Shown piece by piece: positions 47,536 through 55,024 of a stretch of DNA of 55,024 nucleotides. Made by a program: the position numbers and the translations under genes. The notes under the pieces are model-generated. The model was not told the origin of the DNA, searched no databases, and was given only the letters and a program-made list of their open reading frames with translations. The number at the start of each line of letters is the position of its first letter. Within the stretch, counting starts at the first letter, position 1. The stretch spans positions 1 through 55,024 of the forward strand of contig DUDM01000061.1 of assembly GCA_012959275.1 (NCBI GenBank). Reading direction: 5' to 3'. The DNA is from Candidatus Poseidoniales archaeon. GTDB lineage: Archaea > Thermoplasmatota > Poseidoniia > Poseidoniales > Poseidoniaceae.

Positions 47536-49115
47536 CGCATTCGTACTACTTCTGCATCATCGGTTCCTAATGGTGGGTTCTGCCAATCAGCGTCACCTGG
47601 TAATATCATTTCATCGCCCAATGAAGTCAATATTCGAGCAATTGCGAGCTGTTCGTTTCGCAGGGTATCCCACTCAATGCTGTCATCCTTCCACCGCTTC
47701 CATCGTCTGATGACTCTCCATGAACGGGAAGCATTTGCCTGAAGTACAAGATGCGCTCTCCCTGTCAGTGGCCAGAATAATATCAATATCATCCCTACAA
47801 CAATTAAAGGAATATCCGTCAGATATACCAGTAACCAATGCGAAGCAAATAATTCTCTAACCGCACTATTTTCTCCAAGTAACATCCAGATCGTTGCTAC
47901 CGTTATCATCACCCACCAAATTGGGAACAGAAGAATAGAGGAATATACCTTAATCGAACCCAGTGCTGCCTGAGAGGCATTTTTTCGAATAGCGAGGTTG
48001 GTCAGAAGTCGATTGGCATAGTATGGAGGCAATGTACCTAGGATAGCACCCCACGTGACTATTCCTAACATCCAACTCACCGACCACAACCATCGAATGT
48101 TATTGGCGATATATTTCTTGGCCGTCAACTCCTCAGGTTTGGCATCGATATCCAGTGGATGGAGCCCCAACTGGTCCAGATTCTCAAAGTGTGCAGTCGC
48201 CCTTGTTTCAATTTCAGTGGTTCTTTCTGAATCGTGCTTTGCAAGATATTCCCAACCTGCTCTCAGTCGTCTGGCTCCGAGTACAGATTCTGCATATGAT
48301 GGCTTACTTATTGCATCGACACTAGCCCGAGAACGCTCAGCATGAACAATGCTTCTCGCTCTCCATATCAGGTGCCTGTTTTGCCAAGAAGAGGTTGCAT
48401 GGCTGGCTCGCTTCAATTCGTTTTCGATATCCGAAGTCACTTCCTTGACCCATGTTCTTCGCTCAGTTTCATCAGCCGCTGCATCACCACTTCGTTCAGG
48501 GAGTGGGGGTAGGTCCATCGGCCTCTCAACGATGACTGCAGCCCTTTCTCGGAAAGTATGCGCTTCGGAATAGTGGAGGCCAACTGGAATCAATGACGGG
48601 GGTGCTAATCCTTCCTCCTCACTCTGTTCAATCGCCATCTCCATGATTCGAGCAGTGCCAGTTCGGACGCGTTTAACATCAGATTCAGAGTGGGTTGTTC
48701 CTTCTGGGAATATTATCAGTTTTCCACCTCTGGCTACCGCTTCGGCGACTAAGGAAAGTTGGTTTTCATTGTGTTTTTTTGAATCAGTCCCATTACTTTT
48801 TACATCTGAAGAGCGCATTATCGGCAGAGCACCTGAAGCCCTCATTATAGTGCCTAGAATTGGCACCTTGAACAGTGTATGCTTGGCTATCAATGACATC
48901 TTTCCAGGAAGGGTGGCCATCATCAGCATTGGGTCGATTAATCCTGATGGATGCCATGCGATGAATACGGCTCCACCCTCAGAGGGAATGTTCTCATTAT
49001 CGACCACATCCACTTCCCTGAACCATACTTGGACTATCTCTCTCGCCACTACTCGGATGCTACGATATGTCAAATTAGGCCGTTGCTGATTGGCTGGGTC
49101 TTCGGGCCATCGCAT
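47532..49115 (-). CDS. PlsC-like (glycerol-phosphate) acyltransferase with C-terminal TM region
   Basis: FIAWHPSGLIDPMLMMATLPGKMSLIAKHTLFKVPILG, IIFPEGTTHSES. Confidence 0.85.
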   Translation of the reverse strand: MRWPEDPANQQRPNLTYRSIRVVAREIVQVWFREVDVVDNENIPSEGGAVFIAWHPSGLIDPMLMMATLPGKMSLIAKHTLFKVPILGTIMRASGALPIMRSSDVKSNGTDSKKHNENQLSLVAEAVARGGKLIIFPEGTTHSESDVKRVRTGTARIMEMAIEQSEEEGLAPPSLIPVGLHYSEAHTFRERAAVIVERPMDLPPLPERSGDAAADETERRTWVKEVTSDIENELKRASHATSSWQNRHLIWRARSIVHAERSRASVDAISKPSYAESVLGARRLRAGWEYLAKHDSERTTEIETRATAHFENLDQLGLHPLDIDAKPEELTAKKYIANNIRWLWSVSWMLGIVTWGAILGTLPPYYANRLLTNLAIRKNASQAALGSIKVYSSILLFPIWWVMITVATIWMLLGENSAVRELFASHWLLVYLTDIPLIVVGMILILFWPLTGRAHLVLQANASRSWRVIRRWKRWKDDSIEWDTLRNEQLAIARILTSLGDEMILPGDADWQNPPLGTDDAEVVRMR

Positions 49116-49220
49116 CAGGAGGTGTTAGGCTTCTCTCTTTTGAGTACATCACCATACAGCAGGAAAAATATGGCTATTCTGAATCCTGAATCCTTTCTAG
49201 ATTGGGCGCCAGCGGGAGTG

Positions 49221-51251
49221 CTACTCTTCAGCGGATAACTGACCGCGAATACGCGCATCTTCCTCTGCAGCCACCCGCATACCTTCCTCAAGGTCGACGC
49301 GACTGGTCATATAGGTCCCAATCAAGATGACTATGGTTATCGTCAAGATGGCCACACGGCTGTCGTATTGCGATACTGCCAAGGCATAAAGGAATGGCCC
49401 AATCATCGCTGCAGCCTTGCCAATGAAACCAAAGAATCCGAAGAATTCTGTTGTTCGAGTTTCTGGAATCAACTTGGTGAACATCGAACGTGCCTGCGCA
49501 CCAGCAGCACCCATGGCACAACCAACGAACAGACCGAGGATTATCCATTGAAGGTTAACACTCAAACCGAGAGGTTTCCAGACATTCTCTCGTAACGTGG
49601 CTGGCCACCAATCGACGATTCCACCTTGGTCTACCTGAGTGGGATGCTTCTTGCCGATCTCTTCTTGTCCCGTTATGTTTTCATTTCCTCCTACGAAAAT
49701 GATGGAGAAACGGTGGTCATCTGTTTCAGCAAAGGCTGCAACCATGGCTGTAGCGTTCTCAATGCCGATATGCTTGATTCCGGCCTCTTCCTCTGTAGCA
49801 GCCTTATCAGCCATTAATGAGGCAGCGAAGATACCCCCTCCTACTAGGATGAAACAGAGTGCCAGACCCAGCCACCCCATCTCACGGGAGAGGATATACA
49901 TCATAGTTGCTCCAAGACATCCGGTGACAACGATGATGAAGACACAGACGAGTAAGCCATTACCAAACGAGGATACTGAAGAGGCTTCCTCAGAATAATC
50001 AGTTGCAGGGAAGTGGGGTTGGAAATTATCACGGAAAGCCGTATCACCAGCGCCCTCCTCAGAGACCCAGCCCTCATATCCACGGTCATACAATGTGGTC
50101 AATTCATACATCTTGCTCTCGTTATTCCAATCAAAAGTGAAGTCATAGCGTTCAGCATCAGTTTCTCCCTCAAGTTCAAGCGGCGCGAAACCAGCAGCAG
50201 CGACCGCCACGAAGCAATAGATAAACAGGGCCAGCATCAATGAGAACTTAGTGCCCTTTCGGTCGGCCAACTTTCCAAATAATATCGACATTGGAATTGC
50301 TACAATATTTACTGTGAGCAATAATGCGATGTTCATCGATTCATTGATTCTAAGAACCACCTCACCGAAGACACTAGCCATGGCTGCAATCGTGTTAACA
50401 CCATCGTAGAATAGCAGGTAAGCAGCAAGATAGAGAGCGAGGACTCGGAATTTCTTGATTTCTTTGAAGGTTCGTCCAACTTCAGCATAAGCGAATAACG
50501 TGGCCTTCCTTAAGCCCGGCCATTCCATCTCCGATGTTATCTCTGGCTCAGGCGTCCATTTGAACATCAATGCACCAAAGCCCCACCACCATAATGAGGA
50601 AGTCACAAAGATGACTGCAAGTTTGAAATTGGTATCCCACGGGCTAGCTAGAAGTATTCCCAAATGTACCAGAAGCAATAGTGAGCCACCCATGAATCCG
50701 TATGCATAGCCCCAAGATGAAACATGGTCCATGCAGCGTTTATCTGCAAGATGTGGCATGAAGGCGTAATAGATGACGTTACCACCAGTGAAACCGATGG
50801 AACCGATGACATACATGACCGCCAACACCATGTATCCGTCTGAACCAAAATATGGCGCTGCACCCATCATTGCGGTGAAGATGACACCAACCGCAGTGTA
50901 CCATTTCAGTAATTTCTTCTTGATAGGCATCCGGTCAGCGATGACACCTAGAGCAGGTGCCGTTATCGCCACAATTCCCATTGCAAACATCAGTACGATG
51001 GCGTAAAATGAGTCTCCAGTGACCTTGAATCCAAAGAAGTCGCTCTCACCACCTGTGGCTTGATTGAACAGACTACCCATCAGAGCAGGAGCGATAACCG
51101 TCATCACGGTTAGGGCATAAGCCTGATTCGCCCAGTCATAGAAATACCAGCCTTTCAGTGCATCCTTTTTTTCAGGAGTCATTGCTTCGATAGTTTCTTT
51201 CACTGACATTGAACCAGTTTCAGAAATTGTTCCGTTCACGGTAGCACTCAT
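49221..51251 (-). CDS. MFS transporter (UMF1/Atg22-like)
   Basis: GWYFYDWANQAYALTVMTVIAPALMGSLF, GVIADRMPIKKKLLKWYTAVGV, 12-TM-like pattern. Confidence 0.82.
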   Translation of the reverse strand: MSATVNGTISETGSMSVKETIEAMTPEKKDALKGWYFYDWANQAYALTVMTVIAPALMGSLFNQATGGESDFFGFKVTGDSFYAIVLMFAMGIVAITAPALGVIADRMPIKKKLLKWYTAVGVIFTAMMGAAPYFGSDGYMVLAVMYVIGSIGFTGGNVIYYAFMPHLADKRCMDHVSSWGYAYGFMGGSLLLLVHLGILLASPWDTNFKLAVIFVTSSLWWWGFGALMFKWTPEPEITSEMEWPGLRKATLFAYAEVGRTFKEIKKFRVLALYLAAYLLFYDGVNTIAAMASVFGEVVLRINESMNIALLLTVNIVAIPMSILFGKLADRKGTKFSLMLALFIYCFVAVAAAGFAPLELEGETDAERYDFTFDWNNESKMYELTTLYDRGYEGWVSEEGAGDTAFRDNFQPHFPATDYSEEASSVSSFGNGLLVCVFIIVVTGCLGATMMYILSREMGWLGLALCFILVGGGIFAASLMADKAATEEEAGIKHIGIENATAMVAAFAETDDHRFSIIFVGGNENITGQEEIGKKHPTQVDQGGIVDWWPATLRENVWKPLGLSVNLQWIILGLFVGCAMGAAGAQARSMFTKLIPETRTTEFFGFFGFIGKAAAMIGPFLYALAVSQYDSRVAILTITIVILIGTYMTSRVDLEEGMRVAAEEDARIRGQLSAEE

Positions 51252-51412
51252 GAACCTGCCAAATACTCAAAGGTTGTAATAATTCTGCCGGACATATAAC
51301 TGAACAGGGCATTCCTATATCGACAAGAAGGCGCCAATATACGCTCTCAAGGTATGTGAGATTTCATACTGGAAGCCCCTACAACGGGTTATTCTGATAC
51401 AGAGGGCTGCAA

Positions 51413-51425
51413 GCGTTTGTGCGTC
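51413..51425. repeat. Hairpin repeat variant GCGTTTGTGCGTC
   Basis: Diverged copy abutting the amt stop codon. Confidence 0.55.
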
Positions 51426-52639
51426 TATTCTGTGTATGCAGCCTCACCGTGAAGAACCATATCAAGGTCAGCTTGTTCAGCCTCATCGCTCACTTTCACG
51501 GGTGTCACCTTGTCGATCAACATGAGCATGCCATAGGTGAATGCGAATGCCCAGACACAGGCCAGAGCTAATCCGGCCAACTGCACCAAGAAGAAGGTCT
51601 GGTCACCATGATAGAGACCGTTTTGCCCACCGATGCTCTCAGAGGCCAGAACACCCAGCATAACGATTCCCAGAGCACCACCAACGCCGTGAACACCCCA
51701 GACGTCGAGAGCATCGTCCAATCCCTTCTTCTTTCGGAATACCACGGCATAGTAGCACACTAGACCAGCAGCCACCCCGATAATCATCGCACTTTGAGGA
51801 GTGACGAATCCTGCAGCGGGTGTTATCGTGGCCAATCCAGCAATCATACCGATGAGTAACTCCACGAATGATGGTTTTTCATCATTGTACCAAGCCAGGA
51901 GCAGCCATGTTATTGCAGCGAATGCAGCCGCAATCTGAGTGTTGATGAAGGCGACCGCTGTGACTTCGTTAACAGCCAGCGCGCTGCCGGCATTGAACCC
52001 GAACCAGCCGAACCAGAGGAGCGCAGCGCCTATGGCGACAAAGGGGACATTATGAGCGCCAGTGTCTTGGACCTTCCTTTTCCCTACGTAAATAACACTG
52101 GCTAGGGCCGCCATACCCGCTAAGGTGTGCACCACGATGCCGCCGGCGAAATCAAGCACTCCCCAATCAGCCAACATACCTCCACCCCATATCATGTGGA
52201 CGAAGGGGTAGTAGACGAGAATCTGCCAAGCCACTAGGAAGATAAGGTAGGCCTTGAAGGTTATTCGGTCGACAAAAGCACCGGTGATGAGGGCTGGTGT
52301 GATGACCGCGAACATCATCTGGTAGACTACGAATAACAATAGCGGAATGGTTCCTTCAGCACCTCCGTAGAGGTCAGATGGCCCGATGCCTATCAAGAAA
52401 GCCATATCCAAATCTCCGATGATTCCAAACAATGTATCGCCACTGAAACACAGTGAGTACCCCACAGAGACCCAGAGTATCGTCGAGATACCCATCGATA
52501 CATAGGACTGCATCATCACTGTCAGGACGTTCTTTTTGTTCACCAGACCGCCATAGAAGAAGGCCAATCCGGGTGTCATTATCATTACTAAAGCGGTGGC
52601 TATGAGCATAAAGCCCGTATCGCCAGTATCTAGAGGCAT
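51425..52639 (-). CDS. amt: Ammonium transporter
   Basis: MTPGLAFFYGGLVNKKNVLTVMMQSY, DFAGGIVVHTLAGMAALAS, WFGWFGFNAGSALA, DDALDVWGVHGVGGALG. Confidence 0.96.
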   Translation of the reverse strand: MPLDTGDTGFMLIATALVMIMTPGLAFFYGGLVNKKNVLTVMMQSYVSMGISTILWVSVGYSLCFSGDTLFGIIGDLDMAFLIGIGPSDLYGGAEGTIPLLLFVVYQMMFAVITPALITGAFVDRITFKAYLIFLVAWQILVYYPFVHMIWGGGMLADWGVLDFAGGIVVHTLAGMAALASVIYVGKRKVQDTGAHNVPFVAIGAALLWFGWFGFNAGSALAVNEVTAVAFINTQIAAAFAAITWLLLAWYNDEKPSFVELLIGMIAGLATITPAAGFVTPQSAMIIGVAAGLVCYYAVVFRKKKGLDDALDVWGVHGVGGALGIVMLGVLASESIGGQNGLYHGDQTFFLVQLAGLALACVWAFAFTYGMLMLIDKVTPVKVSDEAEQADLDMVLHGEAAYTE

Positions 52640-52733
52640 AATTCCTACTGTTTGAGCCCACTTTTAGTCATGTGGGGTGGTTTGGCATGTTAGAAGGGCG
52701 TTTTTACCAGTCTCTGGGCCAAGTCTGGGAGTA

Positions 52734-52747
52734 GACGCTTGTGCGTC
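52734..52747. repeat. Hairpin repeat GACGCTTGTGCGTC
   Basis: Perfect 5-bp arms, TTGT loop, in the amt/small-ORF intergenic gap. Confidence 0.85.
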
Positions 52748-52778
52748 CGGTAATATTTGGAATACGTAGCAGGGCAGA

Positions 52779-53042
52779 TTAAATCTTTTCCGAGATTGCA
52801 AATTCGAGAATTTTCTTAAAAAGTTTGATATTAGAAGAATGCTTCATGACAATGCAATAGAATTCTCCAATTGCCTCAGAAATTTCATCATTTCCGAATT
52901 TTTCCCAAATTTCATCTAAGTCGGGGTAATCGAAATCGGAGTGATAATTGATTATATCTTTTTCAAGATGTTTTACAGAATTCATAAAATCTTCATAGTC
53001 TTTTCCTAAAATATGTTCGCTCATTTTTATCGCCTCTTTCAT
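52779..53042 (-). CDS. Small hypothetical protein (87 aa)
   Basis: ORF overlapping upstream ORF by ATGA. Confidence 0.6.
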   Translation of the reverse strand: MKEAIKMSEHILGKDYEDFMNSVKHLEKDIINYHSDFDYPDLDEIWEKFGNDEISEAIGEFYCIVMKHSSNIKLFKKILEFAISEKI

Positions 53043-53659
53043 TTATCCAATTCATTCATTTTCTTTAACCTTTCAATCGTTAATTCATGTACACTGCCCA
53101 TGTCTTTACAGAATGGACAAGGCTCGCTAGGGTCGGGATGGTGAGTGGCGCAGAATGTTCGTCCACACCTGCACCGCTTTGTGCTTGCTTGCGCCGCTGC
53201 ATCGCACTTCTTTGACCCCGGTAGACCCATGCAGACGGTCACCGCTTCCGAGGCGTACTGATCTGCCTGAGACAGGCTTCTGAAGGCCGCCATTCGAGGT
53301 GCGGTTGCAGGAACCCAATGCCAAATGAAATCGTCTGTGATGTTCTCCTTTATCCATCGCGTGCTGAGCGATGGCGGGGGTATCGGCGTCCAGACTCGGT
53401 AGGGGTACAGATGGGCGCTCTCCTCATCACCCTCGTAATACTCGAATGCCGGTTCTACTTTCATTCTCTCCTCTCTTGAGTCGGATATTTCTTTTTTCAC
53501 TTTAGATTTCTTTTGATGCCAAGGTTTGAACCTCAGGTTGCATTTCCAAACCCAACCCATCTCTGATCCTTTTTCTTCAGCTGTAACTCCATCTCTGAAG
53601 AACAGCCTCAACGGTGTTTCACAGATGTTACAATCCGGGATGTTGTCCTCTAAACTCAT
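53039..53659 (-). CDS. Cys/His-rich putative zinc-binding protein
   Basis: CNICETPL, CRCGRTFCATHHPDPSEPCPFC. Confidence 0.65.
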   Translation of the reverse strand: MSLEDNIPDCNICETPLRLFFRDGVTAEEKGSEMGWVWKCNLRFKPWHQKKSKVKKEISDSREERMKVEPAFEYYEGDEESAHLYPYRVWTPIPPPSLSTRWIKENITDDFIWHWVPATAPRMAAFRSLSQADQYASEAVTVCMGLPGSKKCDAAAQASTKRCRCGRTFCATHHPDPSEPCPFCKDMGSVHELTIERLKKMNELDK

Positions 53660-53793
53660 TCTTCTGACTCCTTTTCTTTATTTTTCATTTCCAACCTTGA
53701 AATCTTCTCCCACATGATGACAATCATGAGAATTTCCAAGAATGTCCAGTATTCATGCGCATAGGGGGCCATTTCTAATAACCAATTAAACAT
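53656..53793 (-). CDS. 45-aa putative single-TM small protein
   Basis: MFNWLLEMAPYAHEYWTFLEILMIVIMWEKISRLEMKNKEKESEE; ATGA overlap with the 53659 start (manual translation). Confidence 0.5.
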   Translation of the reverse strand: MFNWLLEMAPYAHEYWTFLEILMIVIMWEKISRLEMKNKEKESEE

Positions 53794-53875
53794 ATTTTTT
53801 CATCTCCAATTTTTTCATCGCTGGCGTATCAGACTCATTTTCATCACTTGCATTAATCTTCAATTCAATTTCCAT
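53786..53875 (-). CDS. 29-aa putative leader/small protein
   Basis: MEIELKINASDENESDTPAMKKLEMKKYV; overlaps start of the 45-aa ORF (manual translation). Confidence 0.3.
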   Translation of the reverse strand: MEIELKINASDENESDTPAMKKLEMKKYV

Positions 53876-53940
53876 GAATCCTCATAACCAGCGGAAAAAG
53901 TATTTATTTGCTACCTATATTAACCCAACGAGCAAAGTCT

Positions 53941-53955
53941 GGACGCTTGTACGTC
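53941..53955. repeat. Hairpin repeat GGACGCTTGTACGTC
   Basis: One-base variant of the consensus. Confidence 0.8.
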
Positions 53956-53971
53956 TCATTTGTTGCTGATA

Positions 53972-54850
53972 TTACTGAGTTCCATGGGTGATAGGTTCCG
54001 GGTCAATTCCGGGTTGATAAAGACGGAATTTTCTATCTTCGGAGAAGAACAGGTCATATTCTCTATCATCATGCAAATTATGAGAAAGTCTGGTCTTGAG
54101 ATTCGTGGTCATCATATAGGCGTGGCAGTTGATTGCGGTTTCAGTATAGGCTGGATACTTGTCATCATACCACTCTCGAATTTCATTTCCAGTCAGAAAT
54201 TGCCCCTGCTGTATGTTCATGTCTGCCACCATCTCATGCATGCAATCGACTAATGTAGTCGCGTAATGTTTCTGAAAAGCACGGCGGTATTTTGCATATT
54301 CCTTTTTGCGTACGGTGTGCTCTCGGTCGGTCCCGGTCTGCTCACCTTTACCGGAGATGCATTCGATGCCAATCCCCTGATTACAATACTCACAAGGTAC
54401 AGCATCACATATCACCCTGATAAATTCCAACTCTGATGAAATCGGCATCTCGGTTGGACCGGGGTTTCGCCATTGGAAAACTTCAGTCGCCGCCCATAGG
54501 CAGTAAAGTGAATCCTCTGTTGGTGGCTCAATCCCGCCTTGCCAATGCGAACCGAAGTTACCCATTCTCTGAATGTGCTCTAGGTAATGCCCCAATCGTA
54601 TAGGAATTCTCGACCTGACCGAAGTAAACATGTCGTTGGTTGACTTCATTGGATGCCGTTCAATTTCAAACTCATCGGCCAATGACTCGACGATGACTTC
54701 CCAGAACTTCCGCAGATTGTTCAGTGCACCTTCTGGGTCTTCCTCGGCATATTTTTCTGCCCGGGATAGATATTTTTGCAAAGTTGCCGAAGTGTCTTGA
54801 GCGGGCATCGAGTTCTCCATTATTTTCAAACGTTTAACCATTGCACCCAT
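53972..54850 (-). CDS. DUF4145-like protein with C-terminal extension
   Basis: AEKYAEEDPEGALNNLRKFWEVIVESLADEF...RLGHYLEHIQRMGNFGSHWQ...ATEVFQW. Confidence 0.6.
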   Translation of the reverse strand: MGAMVKRLKIMENSMPAQDTSATLQKYLSRAEKYAEEDPEGALNNLRKFWEVIVESLADEFEIERHPMKSTNDMFTSVRSRIPIRLGHYLEHIQRMGNFGSHWQGGIEPPTEDSLYCLWAATEVFQWRNPGPTEMPISSELEFIRVICDAVPCEYCNQGIGIECISGKGEQTGTDREHTVRKKEYAKYRRAFQKHYATTLVDCMHEMVADMNIQQGQFLTGNEIREWYDDKYPAYTETAINCHAYMMTTNLKTRLSHNLHDDREYDLFFSEDRKFRLYQPGIDPEPITHGTQ

Positions 54851-54944
54851 TGAAGCACAACCCGATTACCGAAATTTCCGCTTCTACTTCTCAAACAGAT
54901 AATTGTGACCAAACTTAGCGCACGGACAATGGAGGTGGGTTTGT

Positions 54945-54956
54945 ACGCTTGTGCGT
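54945..54956. repeat. Hairpin repeat ACGCTTGTGCGT
   Basis: Copy of consensus (context GTACGCTTGTGCGTCC). Confidence 0.8.
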
Positions 54957-54989
54957 CCAGAAATATCTAGTGCTCGTAGCGGAAGGTGA

Positions 54990-55009
54990 GTGAATTGTTT
55001 GCAATTCAC
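54990..55009. repeat. Perfect 8-bp hairpin GTGAATTG-TTTG-CAATTCAC
   Basis: Arms 54990-54997 and 55002-55009. Confidence 0.75.
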
Positions 55010-55024
55010 GAAGTCCATAACTCA

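Noticed and set aside
46826-54956. Classical integron attC sites
   Set aside because: The repeats are only ~16 bp with a 4-nt loop, lack the attC R/L box architecture, and no integrase is visible in the window; kept only as an unexplained cassette-like repeat.
1-55024. CRISPR array or cas operon (prompted by Cas4-like ORFs)
   Set aside because: No regularly spaced direct repeats and no other cas genes seen; the Cas4-like resemblance is at nuclease-family level only.
1-55024. Transposase/IS element or prophage
   Set aside because: No transposase, integrase, terminase or capsid-like ORF recognised on either strand.

Overview
The window looks like a chromosomal segment of a euryarchaeon. Marine Group II / Poseidoniales-like is my inference from gene content; no search was run. 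The left ~45 kb is dense and mostly housekeeping: TyrRS, acyl-CoA dehydrogenases with ETF, PurF, an aL44e-eS27e-aIF2alpha-Nop10-PAC2 cluster, eL37, ABCE1, SucCD, TpiA and one tRNA-Ser(CGA). Less ordinary items there are: (i) tandem Cas4/RecB-like Fe-S PD-(D/E)XK proteins with OB-fold-like C-termini, plus a distant third homologue that appears catalytically dead; (ii) an HpnC/HpnD/HpnE-like squalene-type gene set; (iii) a ThiI-like protein whose PP-loop is eroded; (iv) a GcvH-like protein without the canonical lipoyl-lysine position; (v) a tRNA-Ser 3' end duplicated next to the intact gene. The right ~9 kb (about 46-55 kb) looks accessory. It carries a eukaryote-type choline/ethanolamine kinase-like gene, a DsbA-like/PlsC-like pair, an MFS transporter, Amt, a compact operon of four small unknown ORFs and a DUF4145-like gene. 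My strongest candidate for something undescribed is a short hairpin repeat, consensus GGACGC-TTGT-GCGTCC. It recurs at least five times (plus one half-copy) in one orientation, only in this right part, at the boundaries of successive transcription units, giving a cassette-like layout. All function calls come from reading motifs by eye.
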